Notes: generated by a model not told the origin, from the sequence alone. Positions 1 to 11,339 are shown, counted from the first letter of the stretch. The stretch: 54,693 bases of DNA from Dokdonella_A sp014338185 (GCA_030263295.1 SZOS01000017.1:1-54693), one strand, 5' to 3'. Numbers and translations: made by a program.

Positions 1-82
1 CTGAGGGCAGCACCCGCGCCGCGGCCACGGCGCGCGGCGATGCGCGCCGGCACCTGCGCGCGCCCGCGGGCGCGGCGCGCAC

Positions 83-1027
83 TCACCACAGTGCGCGGCT
101 GGCCGCGATGCCCTGCGCGCCGGCCATCTGCGCCGCGTCGAGATCGTCGGCCTCGAGCCCGCCACAGGCGTACACCGGGATCGGCACCTCGGCCACGAGT
201 TCCTCGAACCGTTCCCAGCCCAGCGCGGGCCGCTGCGGCCACGCGGGCGATTCGTACAGCGGCGCGAGCGTGGCGAAGTCGGCGCCGATGGCGACCGCGT
301 GGGCCAGGTCGTCGGCGTCATGGCAGGCCACGCCGAACCAGCGCCCGGGCGGCAGCGCGCGCTGCGCGCCGGTCGCGGCGGCCGCCAGGTGCGCGCCGTC
401 GAGGCCGAGCACCGCGGCCAGCCGCGCGTCGTCGTCGAGCAGCAGCAGCACCTGCCGCTCGCGGCACGACGCGAGCGCCTGGCGCGCCAACGCCGCAAGC
501 TGCGGCAGCGGCCAGTGCGGTTGGTGCAGGCGGATCATGCCCACACCGCGCCGGCACGCACGCTCGATCCCGGCGAGCACGTCGGCAGCCTGTTCGGGTG
601 CGTGTGCGGGCGTGACGAGGCAGCGCGCGGGCAGGCGCAGCGCGCCGATCACGGGACGGTCGGCCGCGGGCATCGGCACGCGCGCCAGTTCGGCGGGATC
701 GACCCAGGCCAGGCGCTGGCCCTCGCGCGGAGCGGGCCGTCCCGACCACGCGGTCACCTGCCACACGTCGAGCACGATCGCATGCTCGGCATAGGCATGC
801 GGCACCCGGATCAGCGGCCGCGCCGACTCGACGGTGATGCCCAGTTCCTCGCGCAGTTCGCGCGCGAGCGCGTCGACCGCGGCTTCGCCCGCGTCGCACT
901 TGCCGCCGGGAAACTCCCATTGGCCGGCAAGATGGCGGCCGGGTGGCCGCTGCGCGAGCAGCACGCGCGCCTGCGCGTCATGGATGACGCCGGCGACGAC
1001 ATGCAGGGGCGCCACGGCGTTGGCCAT
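83..1027 (-). CDS. mutT: Nudix hydrolase (MutT type) fused to a thiamine-phosphate-synthase-like domain
   Basis: The protein has 314 residues. Residues 5-130 form a Nudix domain with a complete Nudix box at 42-64 (G-x5-E-x7-REL-x-EE-x-GI), the Mg-binding catalytic helix that hydrolyses oxidised nucleotides such as 8-oxo-dGTP. Residues about 135-314 resemble the ThiE/TenI TIM barrel, ending in a motif like YACGGL followed by GIAASRALW. MutT-ThiE-like fusions of this size are usual next to secA in pseudomonads and xanthomonads, so the fusion is normal for the group. The barrel half probably does not make thiamine phosphate; its role is unknown. The gene lies 41 nt downstream of secA on the same strand. 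The ATG at 1027 has a GAGGGG-like ribosome site a few bases upstream. Confidence 0.9.
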   Translation of the reverse strand: MANAVAPLHVVAGVIHDAQARVLLAQRPPGRHLAGQWEFPGGKCDAGEAAVDALARELREELGITVESARPLIRVPHAYAEHAIVLDVWQVTAWSGRPAPREGQRLAWVDPAELARVPMPAADRPVIGALRLPARCLVTPAHAPEQAADVLAGIERACRRGVGMIRLHQPHWPLPQLAALARQALASCRERQVLLLLDDDARLAAVLGLDGAHLAAAATGAQRALPPGRWFGVACHDADDLAHAVAIGADFATLAPLYESPAWPQRPALGWERFEELVAEVPIPVYACGGLEADDLDAAQMAGAQGIAASRALW

Positions 1028-1068
1028 TCACGCCCCTCGCGGCGCGACGCGCGCGGCTCCGCCCGCGC

Positions 1069-3831
<2,763 letters not shown>

Positions 3832-3972
3832 GCAGGGTCTTCGAGTCTGGATGGAAAGGGGCAACGCCCGCGCGCGCCGGCGACGGCGCACCCGGACCAG
3901 GCGGCGCGTACGCGCGCACTACACCGACCGCTGCCACTCACGCAGGAGGGGTGTCGCCAGGCCAAGCCGTCG

Positions 3973-4000
3973 ATGATACGGCGCGCGGGCCGGAACACAA
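3973..4000 (-). promoter_or_regulatory. candidate sigma70 promoter of secA
   Basis: On the minus strand TTGTGT (4000-3995) and TATCAT (3978-3973) are separated by 16 bp in the 254-bp gap between the M23 gene and secA. The predicted transcript would carry a leader of about 130 nt before the secA ATG. Pattern match only; -10 is good, -35 is moderate. Confidence 0.4.
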
Positions 4001-4085
4001 AGAAATGGGTGATCGCGGCGGGCTTTCAAGCACCCGCGGTCGGAATCCCGGGCGCGGGCCACGGCACTCGCCGCGACCCGTGGGA

Positions 4086-5027
4086 TCAGGTCCGGTTGAC
4101 CCGCGCGTTCTTGACGTAGGCCATCGGATTGACCGCGCGACCGTTGTGCCAGACCTCGAAATGGCAATGGTTGCCGGTGGAACGACCGGTCGAGCCGACC
4201 TTGGCGATCGTCTCGCCCGCATGCACGCGCGCGCCCTCGGCCACGGTGACGCTGGAATTGTGCGCGTAGCGCGTCACGTAGCCATTGCCATGGTCGATCT
4301 CGACCACGTTGCCATAACCGTTGCGCACGCCGACGAAGGTGACCATGCCGTCGGCCACCGCGAGCACCGCGGTGCCCGCGGGCGCCGAGAAGTCCACGCC
4401 GAGGTGGGTGGCCTGGTGGCCGTCGAAGGGGTCGGCACGGCCGCCGAAACCCGAGGAAATGTAACCCTGCGCGACCGGCATGCCGGTTGGCAGCAGCGAA
4501 CGGTCGATCTTCTGGTCGCGCAGCAGCAGTTCGAGCATGTCGAGCTGGGCCTGTTGCGCCTCGAATTCGGCGCGCAGGCCGTCGATGCCCGCCTGCAGCG
4601 GCAGCGGCGCCGCCGCGCCGACCAGCGCATCTTCCGGACCACCCATCGCCGGCTCGCCGGCGAAGTCGAACTCGCCATCGTCGAGCTTGCCGATCTGGGT
4701 CAGGCGCTCGCCCAGCGCGTTGAGGCGCGTGGCCTGGGCGCGCAATTGGCCCAGCTGCAGCGACAGCGCATCGACGTCATTGCGCGATTCGACGGCCAGC
4801 GCCTCGAGCGCGTGGCGCTGCTGGTTGAGCAGCGCGCGCATCGAGGCCAGTGCGCGCAGTTCATGCGAGCGGGAGGTGCCCAGCCAGGTCCCCAGCGCCA
4901 CGCCCACGCCCAGCAGCAGGCTGGCGACGAGGCAGGCTGCACCGATGAGCCAGGCACGGCCATCGCGCACATTGAGGTCGATGCGCCATGGCGGGGTGGA
5001 TGCGTTGCGGACGATAATGATGTTCAT
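4086..5027 (-). CDS. membrane-anchored M23 (LytM-type) peptidoglycan peptidase
   Basis: The protein has 313 residues. It has a short cytoplasmic N-terminus, one membrane segment at about 27-49, a coiled-coil-like stretch at about 55-175, and a C-terminal LytM domain at 185-305. The zinc ligands are visible as H208-xxx-D212 and the H287-x-H289 pair, with H256 as a likely catalytic histidine, so it should be an active endopeptidase cutting peptide cross-links in the periplasm, or an EnvC-like activator that kept its ligands. The start at ATG 5027 is preferred over the long upstream extension to 5285, which runs through dciA and has no membrane-protein character. The same gene sits between secA and dciA/lpxC in Pseudomonas and Xanthomonas. 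Its physiological substrate is not known from sequence. Confidence 0.88.
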   Translation of the reverse strand: MNIIIVRNASTPPWRIDLNVRDGRAWLIGAACLVASLLLGVGVALGTWLGTSRSHELRALASMRALLNQQRHALEALAVESRNDVDALSLQLGQLRAQATRLNALGERLTQIGKLDDGEFDFAGEPAMGGPEDALVGAAAPLPLQAGIDGLRAEFEAQQAQLDMLELLLRDQKIDRSLLPTGMPVAQGYISSGFGGRADPFDGHQATHLGVDFSAPAGTAVLAVADGMVTFVGVRNGYGNVVEIDHGNGYVTRYAHNSSVTVAEGARVHAGETIAKVGSTGRSTGNHCHFEVWHNGRAVNPMAYVKNARVNRT

Positions 5028-5051
5028 GCCCGTACCGGATTCGTGATCGTG

Positions 5052-5513
5052 GTGTCGCCAAACCGCAGCCGTGGTGCCAGCACCGACGGACCCCGTCCGG
5101 CGATGCAGTGCGTCACCCTCGACGTGCTCGCCCAACGCGCGCGCGCCCTGGATGTGCTTGACCAACGACTGCGCCGTTTGTTGCCCGCTGCGACGGCGCG
5201 CCAGACGCGTCTGGCCGACGTCCGCAACGGACGACTGGTCTTCCTGGCATCCAGCCCGATCTGGGCCAGCCGACTGCGCCTGCAACAGACGACGCTGTTG
5301 GCCGAAGCCCGCCTCGCACTCGGCGAAACGATCGAACGATTTGCCGTGAAGGTGGCGCCTTTGCCGACCGTTCCCCCGAACCCGACAAAGCCGATACCGC
5401 TATCTGCCACCACCGCGCGCCATCTGCGCGCAACCGCGGCAGTCCTCAGTGACCCGCAACTGCGGGCCGTGTTGCTCGACATCGCCTCCTGCGCCGACAG
5501 CGAACCACACTGA
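5052..5513 (+). CDS. dciA: DciA-type replicative helicase loader (DUF721)
   Basis: About 153 residues. The middle (about 20-80) matches the DUF721 pattern: LDQRLRRLLP, then TRLADVRNGRLVFLASSPIWASRLR, the KH-like fold of DciA, which recruits the DnaB helicase in bacteria lacking DnaC. In Pseudomonas aeruginosa the dciA gene lies between lpxC and the M23/secA pair, exactly this place, which supports the name. The start is uncertain: GTG 5052 gives an N-terminus like xanthomonad homologues (MSPNRSRG...); GTG 5049 and GTG 5043, or ATG 5104, are alternatives and none has a clear ribosome site. It is the only plus-strand gene in the first 23 kb and diverges from the M23 gene with only about 24 nt between start codons. 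The C-terminal 40 residues are proline-rich then helical. Confidence 0.75.
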   Translation: MSPNRSRGASTDGPRPAMQCVTLDVLAQRARALDVLDQRLRRLLPAATARQTRLADVRNGRLVFLASSPIWASRLRLQQTTLLAEARLALGETIERFAVKVAPLPTVPPNPTKPIPLSATTARHLRATAAVLSDPQLRAVLLDIASCADSEPH

Positions 5514-5621
5514 GCGCCCCCGTTTCCGTGACGCCGGTGCCGATTCGGACATTTCCAGCCGCGGCGTCTGCGCGCCGCTCATCCATGCCGGGCCCGCCCT
5601 GCGGCAGGCCCGCGAAATCCT

Positions 5622-6533
5622 TCAGACCGCCTGCGCCGGATGGACGTAGGAGATCGGGGCCGAGGACTCGTCCTCGAAACTCACCTCTTCCCATGCCGCC
5701 GCGTCGGCCAGCAGGGTTCGCAACAGCTTGTTGTTGAGCTCGTGACCGGACTTGTAGCCATAGAACGCGCCAATCAGGCTATGGCCCAGCAGGTACAGGT
5801 CGCCGATCGCATCGAGGATCTTGTGCTTGACGAACTCGTCCTCGTACCGCAGGCCGTCCTCGTTGAGCACGCGATAGTCGTCGAGCACGATCGCGTTGTC
5901 CATCGAGCCGCCCAGTGCGAGATTGCGCTCGCGCAGGTACTCGATGTCGCGCATGAAGCCGAACGTGCGCGCACGGCTGACTTCCTTGACGAACGAGGTG
6001 GTCGAGAAGTCGATCTCGCTGGTCGAGGTGCGCTTGGTGAACATCGGGTGGTTGAAGTCGATCGAGAAACCGACCTTGAACCCGTCGAACGGCTCGAACC
6101 GCGCCCACTTATCGCCGTCACGCACGGTGACCGGCTTCTTGATGCGAATGAAGCGCTTGGCCTTGGCCTGTTCCTCGATCCCGGCCGACTGCAGCAGGAA
6201 CACGAACGGGCCGGCGCTGCCGTCCATGATCGGCACTTCCGGCGCCGACAGGTCGACATAGGCATTGTCGATGCCCAGCCCGGCCATCGCCGACAGCAGG
6301 TGCTCGACCGTGGCGATGCGCACCTCGCCCTTGGTGAGCGTGGTGGAAAGGCGGGTGTCGCCGACGTTTTCGCAACAGGAACGGATCTCGACCGGTTCGG
6401 CGAGGTCGACACGGCGGAATACGATGCCGGTGTCGACCGCTGCCGGTCGCAAGGTCATGTATACCTTGTCGCCCGTGTGGAGACCTACGCCTGTCGCTCT
6501 GATGGTGTTCTTGAGCGTGCGTTGCCTGATCAT
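5622..6533 (-). CDS. lpxC: UDP-3-O-acyl-N-acetylglucosamine deacetylase
   Basis: The committed enzyme of lipid A synthesis; it removes the acetyl group from UDP-3-O-acyl-GlcNAc in the cytoplasm. The 303-residue protein has the zinc ligands H78 (in VEHLLSA), H237 and D241 (in KHKILDAIGD), and the catalytic H264 (in SGHELNN), in the same order as E. coli H79, H238, D242 and H265. The start at ATG 6533 gives the canonical MIRQRTLKNTI N-terminus; the longer frame to 6800 is rejected because it reads through the hairpin and promoter region. It follows ftsZ by 319 bp and probably has its own promoter. It ends 108 bp from the convergent dciA. The C-terminus is short and acidic, so FtsH-dependent turnover as in E. 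coli cannot be judged. Confidence 0.98.
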   Translation of the reverse strand: MIRQRTLKNTIRATGVGLHTGDKVYMTLRPAAVDTGIVFRRVDLAEPVEIRSCCENVGDTRLSTTLTKGEVRIATVEHLLSAMAGLGIDNAYVDLSAPEVPIMDGSAGPFVFLLQSAGIEEQAKAKRFIRIKKPVTVRDGDKWARFEPFDGFKVGFSIDFNHPMFTKRTSTSEIDFSTTSFVKEVSRARTFGFMRDIEYLRERNLALGGSMDNAIVLDDYRVLNEDGLRYEDEFVKHKILDAIGDLYLLGHSLIGAFYGYKSGHELNNKLLRTLLADAAAWEEVSFEDESSAPISYVHPAQAV

Positions 6534-6576
6534 TTTTTGTGTGTGACCCCGGGGCGGGAGCTGACAAAACGCCGCG

Positions 6577-6604
6577 AGGTTAGCACAGGCCCCGGAGACC
6601 GCAA
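6577..6604 (-). promoter_or_regulatory. candidate promoter of lpxC
   Basis: On the minus strand TTGCGG (6604-6599), a 16-bp spacer, and TAACCT (6582-6577) precede lpxC by about 44 bp. The spacing and position suit a sigma70 promoter, but the hexamers are only partial matches. Confidence 0.4.
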
Positions 6605-6620
6605 AAGCAAAGCGATGCAT

Positions 6621-6664
6621 GCAGCCGACACATTGTTGCGTATTCGCAACAATGTGTCGGCTGC
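6621..6664. repeat. perfect 20-bp inverted repeat with 4-nt loop in the ftsZ-lpxC gap
   Basis: The left arm (6621-6640, GCAGCCGACACATTGTTGCG) and right arm (6645-6664) are exact reverse complements around a TATT loop, giving a 44-nt cruciform or RNA hairpin. It lies about 190 bp after the ftsZ stop and about 90 bp before lpxC. No T-run follows on either strand, so it is not a standard intrinsic terminator; it could be a factor-assisted terminator, a 3' mRNA stabiliser for the dcw transcript, or a protein-binding palindrome. The rest of the 319-bp gap (6534-6852) holds only the lpxC promoter candidate. Confidence 0.9.
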
Positions 6665-6852
6665 CGCGGCCCACTCCCGCCGCGGCCCTGACGCCACAGG
6701 GCAGCCTGGCGGGACGGGACGGCGCGACCACCGCGCGGCGCGAATCGGCGGAGTGACGATTTGCCGCAGCGTGGCGGAAGCGATGCCGCGGCCGCTCCAT
6801 CGGGAGCGGACCTGCCGGATCGGGCGCGGCGCCGGGGCGCCGCGCGACCGCT

Positions 6853-8037
6853 TCAGTCGGCCTGGCGGCGCAGGAAGGCCGGGATGTCGAGGTAGTCGCT
6901 GGCCTTGTCGGGCTGGGCCACCGGCTCGGGCGTGCCGCGCACGGCCTGCCCCGGAATGCCGAGGTAGTCCTCGACGATCTGGCCGGTGGTGCCGTCGCGC
7001 TTGATCACGCGCATCGGCGGCCGCACGCCGCTGTCGCGCTCGCGGCTCTCGCGCGGCAGCGCCTGGCGCGCGATCGCGCGGTTCAGCCCGGTCGCCACCA
7101 CGGTCACGCGCACGTCGTCCTTGAGCTCGGGATCGAGCGCGGTGCCGATCACCACGGTTGCATCCTCGCTGGCGAACTCGTGCACGACCTGGCCGATGTC
7201 GTCGAACTCGCGCATGGTCAGGTTGGTGCCCGCGGTCACGTTGACGAGGATGCCGCAGGCGCCGGCGAGGTTGACGTCGTCGAGCAGCGGGTTGTTGATC
7301 GCCGCCTCGGCCGCCGCCACCGCGCGGTCGTCGCCGTTGGCCGTGCCGGTGCCCATCATCGCCATGCCCATCTCGGACATGACCGTGCGCACGTCGGCGA
7401 AGTCGACGTTGATGAGGCCGGGCCGCGTGATGAGGTCGGCGATGCCCTGCACCGCGCCCAGCAGCACGTCGTTGGCCTGCTTGAACGCGCTCAGCAGGGT
7501 TACGTCACGGCCGAGCACGGTGAGCAGCTTCTCGTTGGGCACCGTGATCAGCGAGTCGCAGTACTGGCTGAGGTCCTCGATGCCCTTGAGCGCGACCTGC
7601 ATGCGCCGCCGGCCCTCGAACGGGAACGGCTTGGTGACCACCGCCACGGTGAGGATGCCCAGCTCCTTGGCCAGCTGCGCCACCACCGGCGCGGCGCCGG
7701 TGCCGGTGCCGCCGCCCATGCCGCAGGTGATGAACGCCATGTCGGCACCCTGCAGCAGTTCGACGATGCGTTCGCGGTCCTCCAGCGCGGCCTGGCGGCC
7801 GACCTCGGGATTGGCGCCCGCGCCGAGGCCCTTGGTCACATTGGCGCCCAGCTGCAGGGTGAACTTGGCACCGCTGCTCTTGAGCGCCTGCGCATCGGTG
7901 TTGGCGCACACGAAATCCACGCCCTCGATGCCTGCGTGCACCATGTGGCTGACCGCATTGCCGCCACCACCACCCACGCCGACGACCTTGATTACCGCGT
8001 TCGGCGCCATCTTTTCCACGAATTCGAAACTGGCCAT
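6853..8037 (-). CDS. ftsZ: cell division GTPase FtsZ
   Basis: The tubulin homologue that polymerises into the Z ring. In the 394-residue protein the glycine loop VGVGGGGGNA (19-28) and the tubulin signature GGGTGTG (108-114) are intact, and the T7 loop and GTPase core look complete. The C-terminus ends with the conserved docking peptide DYLDIPAFLRRQAD (381-394) for FtsA and other tethers. A second, related DYLGIP motif occurs 24 residues earlier (357-362), an unusual feature. The start at ATG 8037 is chosen over 8055 because it is preceded by GGGAGAG at the right spacing. ftsA ends 202 bp upstream; this gap may hold an extra ftsZ promoter, but I saw no convincing one. Confidence 0.98.
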   Translation of the reverse strand: MASFEFVEKMAPNAVIKVVGVGGGGGNAVSHMVHAGIEGVDFVCANTDAQALKSSGAKFTLQLGANVTKGLGAGANPEVGRQAALEDRERIVELLQGADMAFITCGMGGGTGTGAAPVVAQLAKELGILTVAVVTKPFPFEGRRRMQVALKGIEDLSQYCDSLITVPNEKLLTVLGRDVTLLSAFKQANDVLLGAVQGIADLITRPGLINVDFADVRTVMSEMGMAMMGTGTANGDDRAVAAAEAAINNPLLDDVNLAGACGILVNVTAGTNLTMREFDDIGQVVHEFASEDATVVIGTALDPELKDDVRVTVVATGLNRAIARQALPRESRERDSGVRPPMRVIKRDGTTGQIVEDYLGIPGQAVRGTPEPVAQPDKASDYLDIPAFLRRQAD

Positions 8038-8239
8038 CTCTCCCATCCTCCGCAATTGTCGTTATGTGTGTTGCTTCCCCAGCCACGTGACCATCCCGGT
8101 CCGTGCCGTCAAACGGCGGCTGGCGTGCCGCCGTGGTGCGACCGTCTCGGTCGCCCGTGCCGGCCTTCCCTGCCGGCGCGTATTGCCTGCGTCCCGGCCC
8201 TGCCGCCGCGCCCGACCCCGGCGCCGCGCCACGGCCGCG

Positions 8240-9475
8240 TCAAAACTCACCCTTGAACCAGGTCGAGATCCGGCCCCACAGGCCGCCCACGCCGGCACTG
8301 CCCGCGCTGCCCGTGCTGCGCGTGGCGCCACCGCGGCTGCCATACAGCAGCAGGCCCACGCCGGTCGCCTGCATCGGGTTGGCCACCACGTCGGCGAGTC
8401 CGGTCACGTGCTGCGGCGTGCCCAGCCGCACCGGCATGTGGAACAGTTCCTCGGCGAGGTCGAGCGCACCCTCCATGCGCGCGGCGCCGCCGGTGAGCAC
8501 GATGCCCGCGCGCACCGATTCGGCGCGGCCGCTGCGCTGCAGATCGGCCTGCACCATCTCGAAGATCTCCTCGTAGCGCGGCTGCACCGCCTCGGCCAGG
8601 TTCTGCCGCGCGAGCCGGCGCGGCGGGCGATCGCCCACGCTCGGCACCTGGATGGTTTCCTCGGCATGCGCGAGCTGCGCCAGCGCGCAGGCGTAGCGCA
8701 CCTTGAGCTCCTCGGCGTGCGCGGTGGGCGTGCGCATGAGGTGGGCGATGTCGGCGGTGACCTGATCCCCGCCGATCGCGAGCGAGGCGGTGTGGCGCAG
8801 CGCGCCGTGGGTGTAGACCGCGATGTCGGTGGTGCCCGCGCCGATGTCGACCATGCACACGCCCAGTTCGCGCTCGTCGGCGGTGAGCACCGCGCGCGCC
8901 GAGGCGACCGCGGCGGGCAGCAGCTCGTCGACCTGCAGGCCGCAGCGGTTGATGCACTTGCTGATGTTCTGGATCGTGCTCGCGGCGCCGGTGACCAGGT
9001 GCACGTTGGCTTCGAGGCGCACGCCGAACATGCCGATCGGATGGCGGATGCCTTCCTGGCCGTCGATGAGGTACTCCTGCGGCTCGCGGTAGAGCACGCT
9101 GCGATCGGCCGGGATCGCGATCGCGCAAGCCGAGTTGAGCACCGCGTCGAGGTCGGCCGCACTGACCTCGCGGTCGCGGATCGGCGCGGTGCCGTGCGAG
9201 TTCTCGTCGCGGATGTGGCTGCCCGCGATCGAGGCGTACACCGAGCGGATCTGGCAGCCGGCCATGAGCTCGGCTTCCTCGATCGCGCGCTGGATCGAAT
9301 GGGTGGTCGAATCGATGTCCACCACCACGCCGCGCTTGAGGCCGTGCGCGGCGTGCGAGCCGATGCCGATGATCTCGACCGGCTCGCCCGGCGTGTGCTC
9401 GCCCACGATCGCAACGATCTTGGAAGTGCCGACATCGAGGCCGACGATGAGGTTCTTGTCGGTCTTGGTCTTCAT
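8240..9475 (-). CDS. ftsA: cell division protein FtsA (actin-like Z-ring tether)
   Basis: The 411-residue actin-fold ATPase anchors FtsZ to the membrane and recruits late divisome proteins. The phosphate-binding loop GLDVGTSK lies near residue 15, a second phosphate loop DIGAGTTD near 210, and GIVLTGGAARMEG near 340. The last residues (GRISTWFKGEF) form the amphipathic membrane-targeting helix typical of FtsA. The ATG overlaps the ftsQ stop codon as ATGA, fixing the start and implying coupled translation. Confidence 0.98.
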   Translation of the reverse strand: MKTKTDKNLIVGLDVGTSKIVAIVGEHTPGEPVEIIGIGSHAAHGLKRGVVVDIDSTTHSIQRAIEEAELMAGCQIRSVYASIAGSHIRDENSHGTAPIRDREVSAADLDAVLNSACAIAIPADRSVLYREPQEYLIDGQEGIRHPIGMFGVRLEANVHLVTGAASTIQNISKCINRCGLQVDELLPAAVASARAVLTADERELGVCMVDIGAGTTDIAVYTHGALRHTASLAIGGDQVTADIAHLMRTPTAHAEELKVRYACALAQLAHAEETIQVPSVGDRPPRRLARQNLAEAVQPRYEEIFEMVQADLQRSGRAESVRAGIVLTGGAARMEGALDLAEELFHMPVRLGTPQHVTGLADVVANPMQATGVGLLLYGSRGGATRSTGSAGSAGVGGLWGRISTWFKGEF

Positions 9476-10308
9476 GGCAGCAGGCCCGCGATTGGGTGGA
9501 TGGACGGCGTGGCGGTGGCGGCCGCGAGCGCGGCGGCGCGGGTCCTGGCACGCGCATCGGCCGGGGTCGGCGGCAACGGTGCCGGCTCGCCGCTGCCGGA
9601 ATCGCTCGCCGCGGGCCAGCTGATCGCAAAGCCGTTGGCGTAGCGCAGGTCGATCGTGGCCGGCGCCTGCGCGCGCAGGCCGGCCAGCCGCGGCCACACA
9701 TCGAGGAAGCGGCGCAGGCGCTCGGCGCCCTGTTCGCGGCCGAGTTCGATGCGCGTACCCGCGGCCAGGCCGATGCGCCAGCTGCCGCGCGGCGACAGTT
9801 CGAGCGCGTTCACCGCCATGCCGCTGGCGGCGAACTCGCGCTGGCACTGCGCGTGGAAGCGCAGCACCTCGGCGATGCGCTCGTCCGGGCCGGCCAGGCG
9901 CGGCAGGCCGTGCAGCGCGGCGGCATCGGCGGCCGACACCGTGAACAACCCGCCGTGGCGGTTGATGAGCCGGTCGCTGCCCCAGTGCGCATAGGGCTGC
10001 TGCTCGTACACCACCACGTCGACCGTGTCGGGCCAGCGCTTGCGCGCCTCGACCCGCTCGACCCAAGGCAGCTGCGCGATCGCATCGCGCAGCGGACCGA
10101 GCCGGATCGCGAAGAAACCCTGGCCCAGGTGCGGCTGCGCGGCCGCGCGAATCTGCTCGGCGCTGACGTGGCTGAACTCGGCGCGCACCGCCAGGCGCGT
10201 GACCGGCCAGCTGTCGGTCGCGAACCAGCCCTGCAGCACGCCCACCAGCGGCAGCGCCACCAGCACCAGCGCGAGCAGCCACGCCGCGAGCTTGAGCAGG
10301 CCGTTCAT
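9472..10308 (-). CDS. ftsQ: divisome protein FtsQ
   Basis: A 278-residue bitopic membrane protein of the FtsQLB complex, which controls activation of FtsWI septal synthesis. It has a single transmembrane helix at about 5-28, a POTRA domain (about 35-105, from SWPVTRLAVRAEF to VDVVVYEQQPYAHWG), and the FtsQ beta domain to about 235. The tail after 235 is a low-complexity alanine/proline-rich extension that is not part of the conserved fold. ATGA overlaps occur at both ends (with ddl and ftsA). The family is variable, but order and architecture make the identity safe. Confidence 0.95.
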   Translation of the reverse strand: MNGLLKLAAWLLALVLVALPLVGVLQGWFATDSWPVTRLAVRAEFSHVSAEQIRAAAQPHLGQGFFAIRLGPLRDAIAQLPWVERVEARKRWPDTVDVVVYEQQPYAHWGSDRLINRHGGLFTVSAADAAALHGLPRLAGPDERIAEVLRFHAQCQREFAASGMAVNALELSPRGSWRIGLAAGTRIELGREQGAERLRRFLDVWPRLAGLRAQAPATIDLRYANGFAISWPAASDSGSGEPAPLPPTPADARARTRAAALAAATATPSIHPIAGLLP

Positions 10309-11339
10309 GGCGCGCCCCCGGCGGCCAGTTCGGCCTCGCGCGCGAAGCTGGTTTCGAGCACGCGCCAGCACAGCGTCTCGAAGTCGATGCCCATGGTGCG
10401 CGCGGCCTTGGGCACCAGCGAATGGCTGGTCATGCCCGGCGCGGTGTTGACCTCGAGCAGGAAGTTGCGGCCGTCGCGGTCGCGCATGACGTCGACGCGG
10501 CCCCAGCCGCTGCAGCCCACCGCCTCGAACGCGGCCAGCGCGAGCGCGCGGATCTCCCCTTCGGCCGCGCCGTCCAGTCCCGGGCACAGGTACTGGGTGT
10601 CCTCGGCCACGTACTTGGCGTGGTAGTCGTAGAACTCGCCCTTGGGCACGATGCGGATCGACGGCAGGGCTTGCCGGTCGAGCACCGCCACCGTGAGTTC
10701 GTCGCCCACGATCATCTCCTCGACCAGCAGGTCGCCGCCGTAGCGCGCGGCCAGTGCCGCGGCGGCGTCGAGGTCGTCCTCGCGCAGCACGCGCGACACG
10801 CCCACGCTGGAGCCCTCGCAGGCGGGCTTGACGATGAGCGGCAGACCCAGTTCGCGCGCCGCGGCATGGACCTCGGCGGCCGCATGCGCCGTACTCCTGC
10901 CCGGCTGCCGGCGCAGCGCCACGAAGCGCGGCGTGGGCAGGCCCTGGGCCAGCCACACCTGCTTGCTGCGCACCTTGTCCATCGACAGCGCCGAGCCGAG
11001 CACGCCCGAGCCGGTGTAGGGCACGCGCAGCGATTCGAGCGCGCCCTGCAGCACGCCATCCTCGCCACCGCCGCGCTGGCCGTGCAGGATGTTGAACACG
11101 CGCGCGTAGTGGCCCGCGCGCAGCGCATCCAGCAGCGCGGGAATGCCATCCACCGCGTGCGCATCCACGCCGCGCGCGCGCAGCGCCGCGAGCACGTTGC
11201 GGCCCGAATCCAGCGACACCTCGCGCTCGGCCGATTGCCCGCCCATCACCACCGCGACGCGGCCGAACGCCGCCGCATCGGTGATGCGCAGCGCCGCAAC
11301 GCTGCCGGCCGCGGCGCCGCCTGTGCCCTGGCCCGTCAT
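10305..11339 (-). CDS. ddl: D-alanine--D-alanine ligase
   Basis: ATP-grasp enzyme making the D-Ala-D-Ala dipeptide that MurF adds to the peptidoglycan precursor. The 344-residue protein shows the N-terminal VVMGGQSAEREVSL motif, the KPACEGSSVGV ATP-grasp loop, the GDELTVAVL strand and the C-terminal Mg-binding EVNTAPGMTSHSLVPKAA. The first 20 residues (MTGQGTGGAAAGSVAALRIT) are an unconserved extension. The start at ATG 11339 is supported by a strong AGGAGGTG ribosome site and by the ATGA overlap with the murC stop. It corresponds to ddlB of the dcw cluster. Confidence 0.97.
   Translation of the reverse strand: MTGQGTGGAAAGSVAALRITDAAAFGRVAVVMGGQSAEREVSLDSGRNVLAALRARGVDAHAVDGIPALLDALRAGHYARVFNILHGQRGGGEDGVLQGALESLRVPYTGSGVLGSALSMDKVRSKQVWLAQGLPTPRFVALRRQPGRSTAHAAAEVHAAARELGLPLIVKPACEGSSVGVSRVLREDDLDAAAALAARYGGDLLVEEMIVGDELTVAVLDRQALPSIRIVPKGEFYDYHAKYVAEDTQYLCPGLDGAAEGEIRALALAAFEAVGCSGWGRVDVMRDRDGRNFLLEVNTAPGMTSHSLVPKAARTMGIDFETLCWRVLETSFAREAELAAGGAP

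Noticed and set aside
6621..6664. Hairpin called as an intrinsic terminator
   Set aside because: No T-run follows the stem on either strand; kept as a repeat of unknown role.
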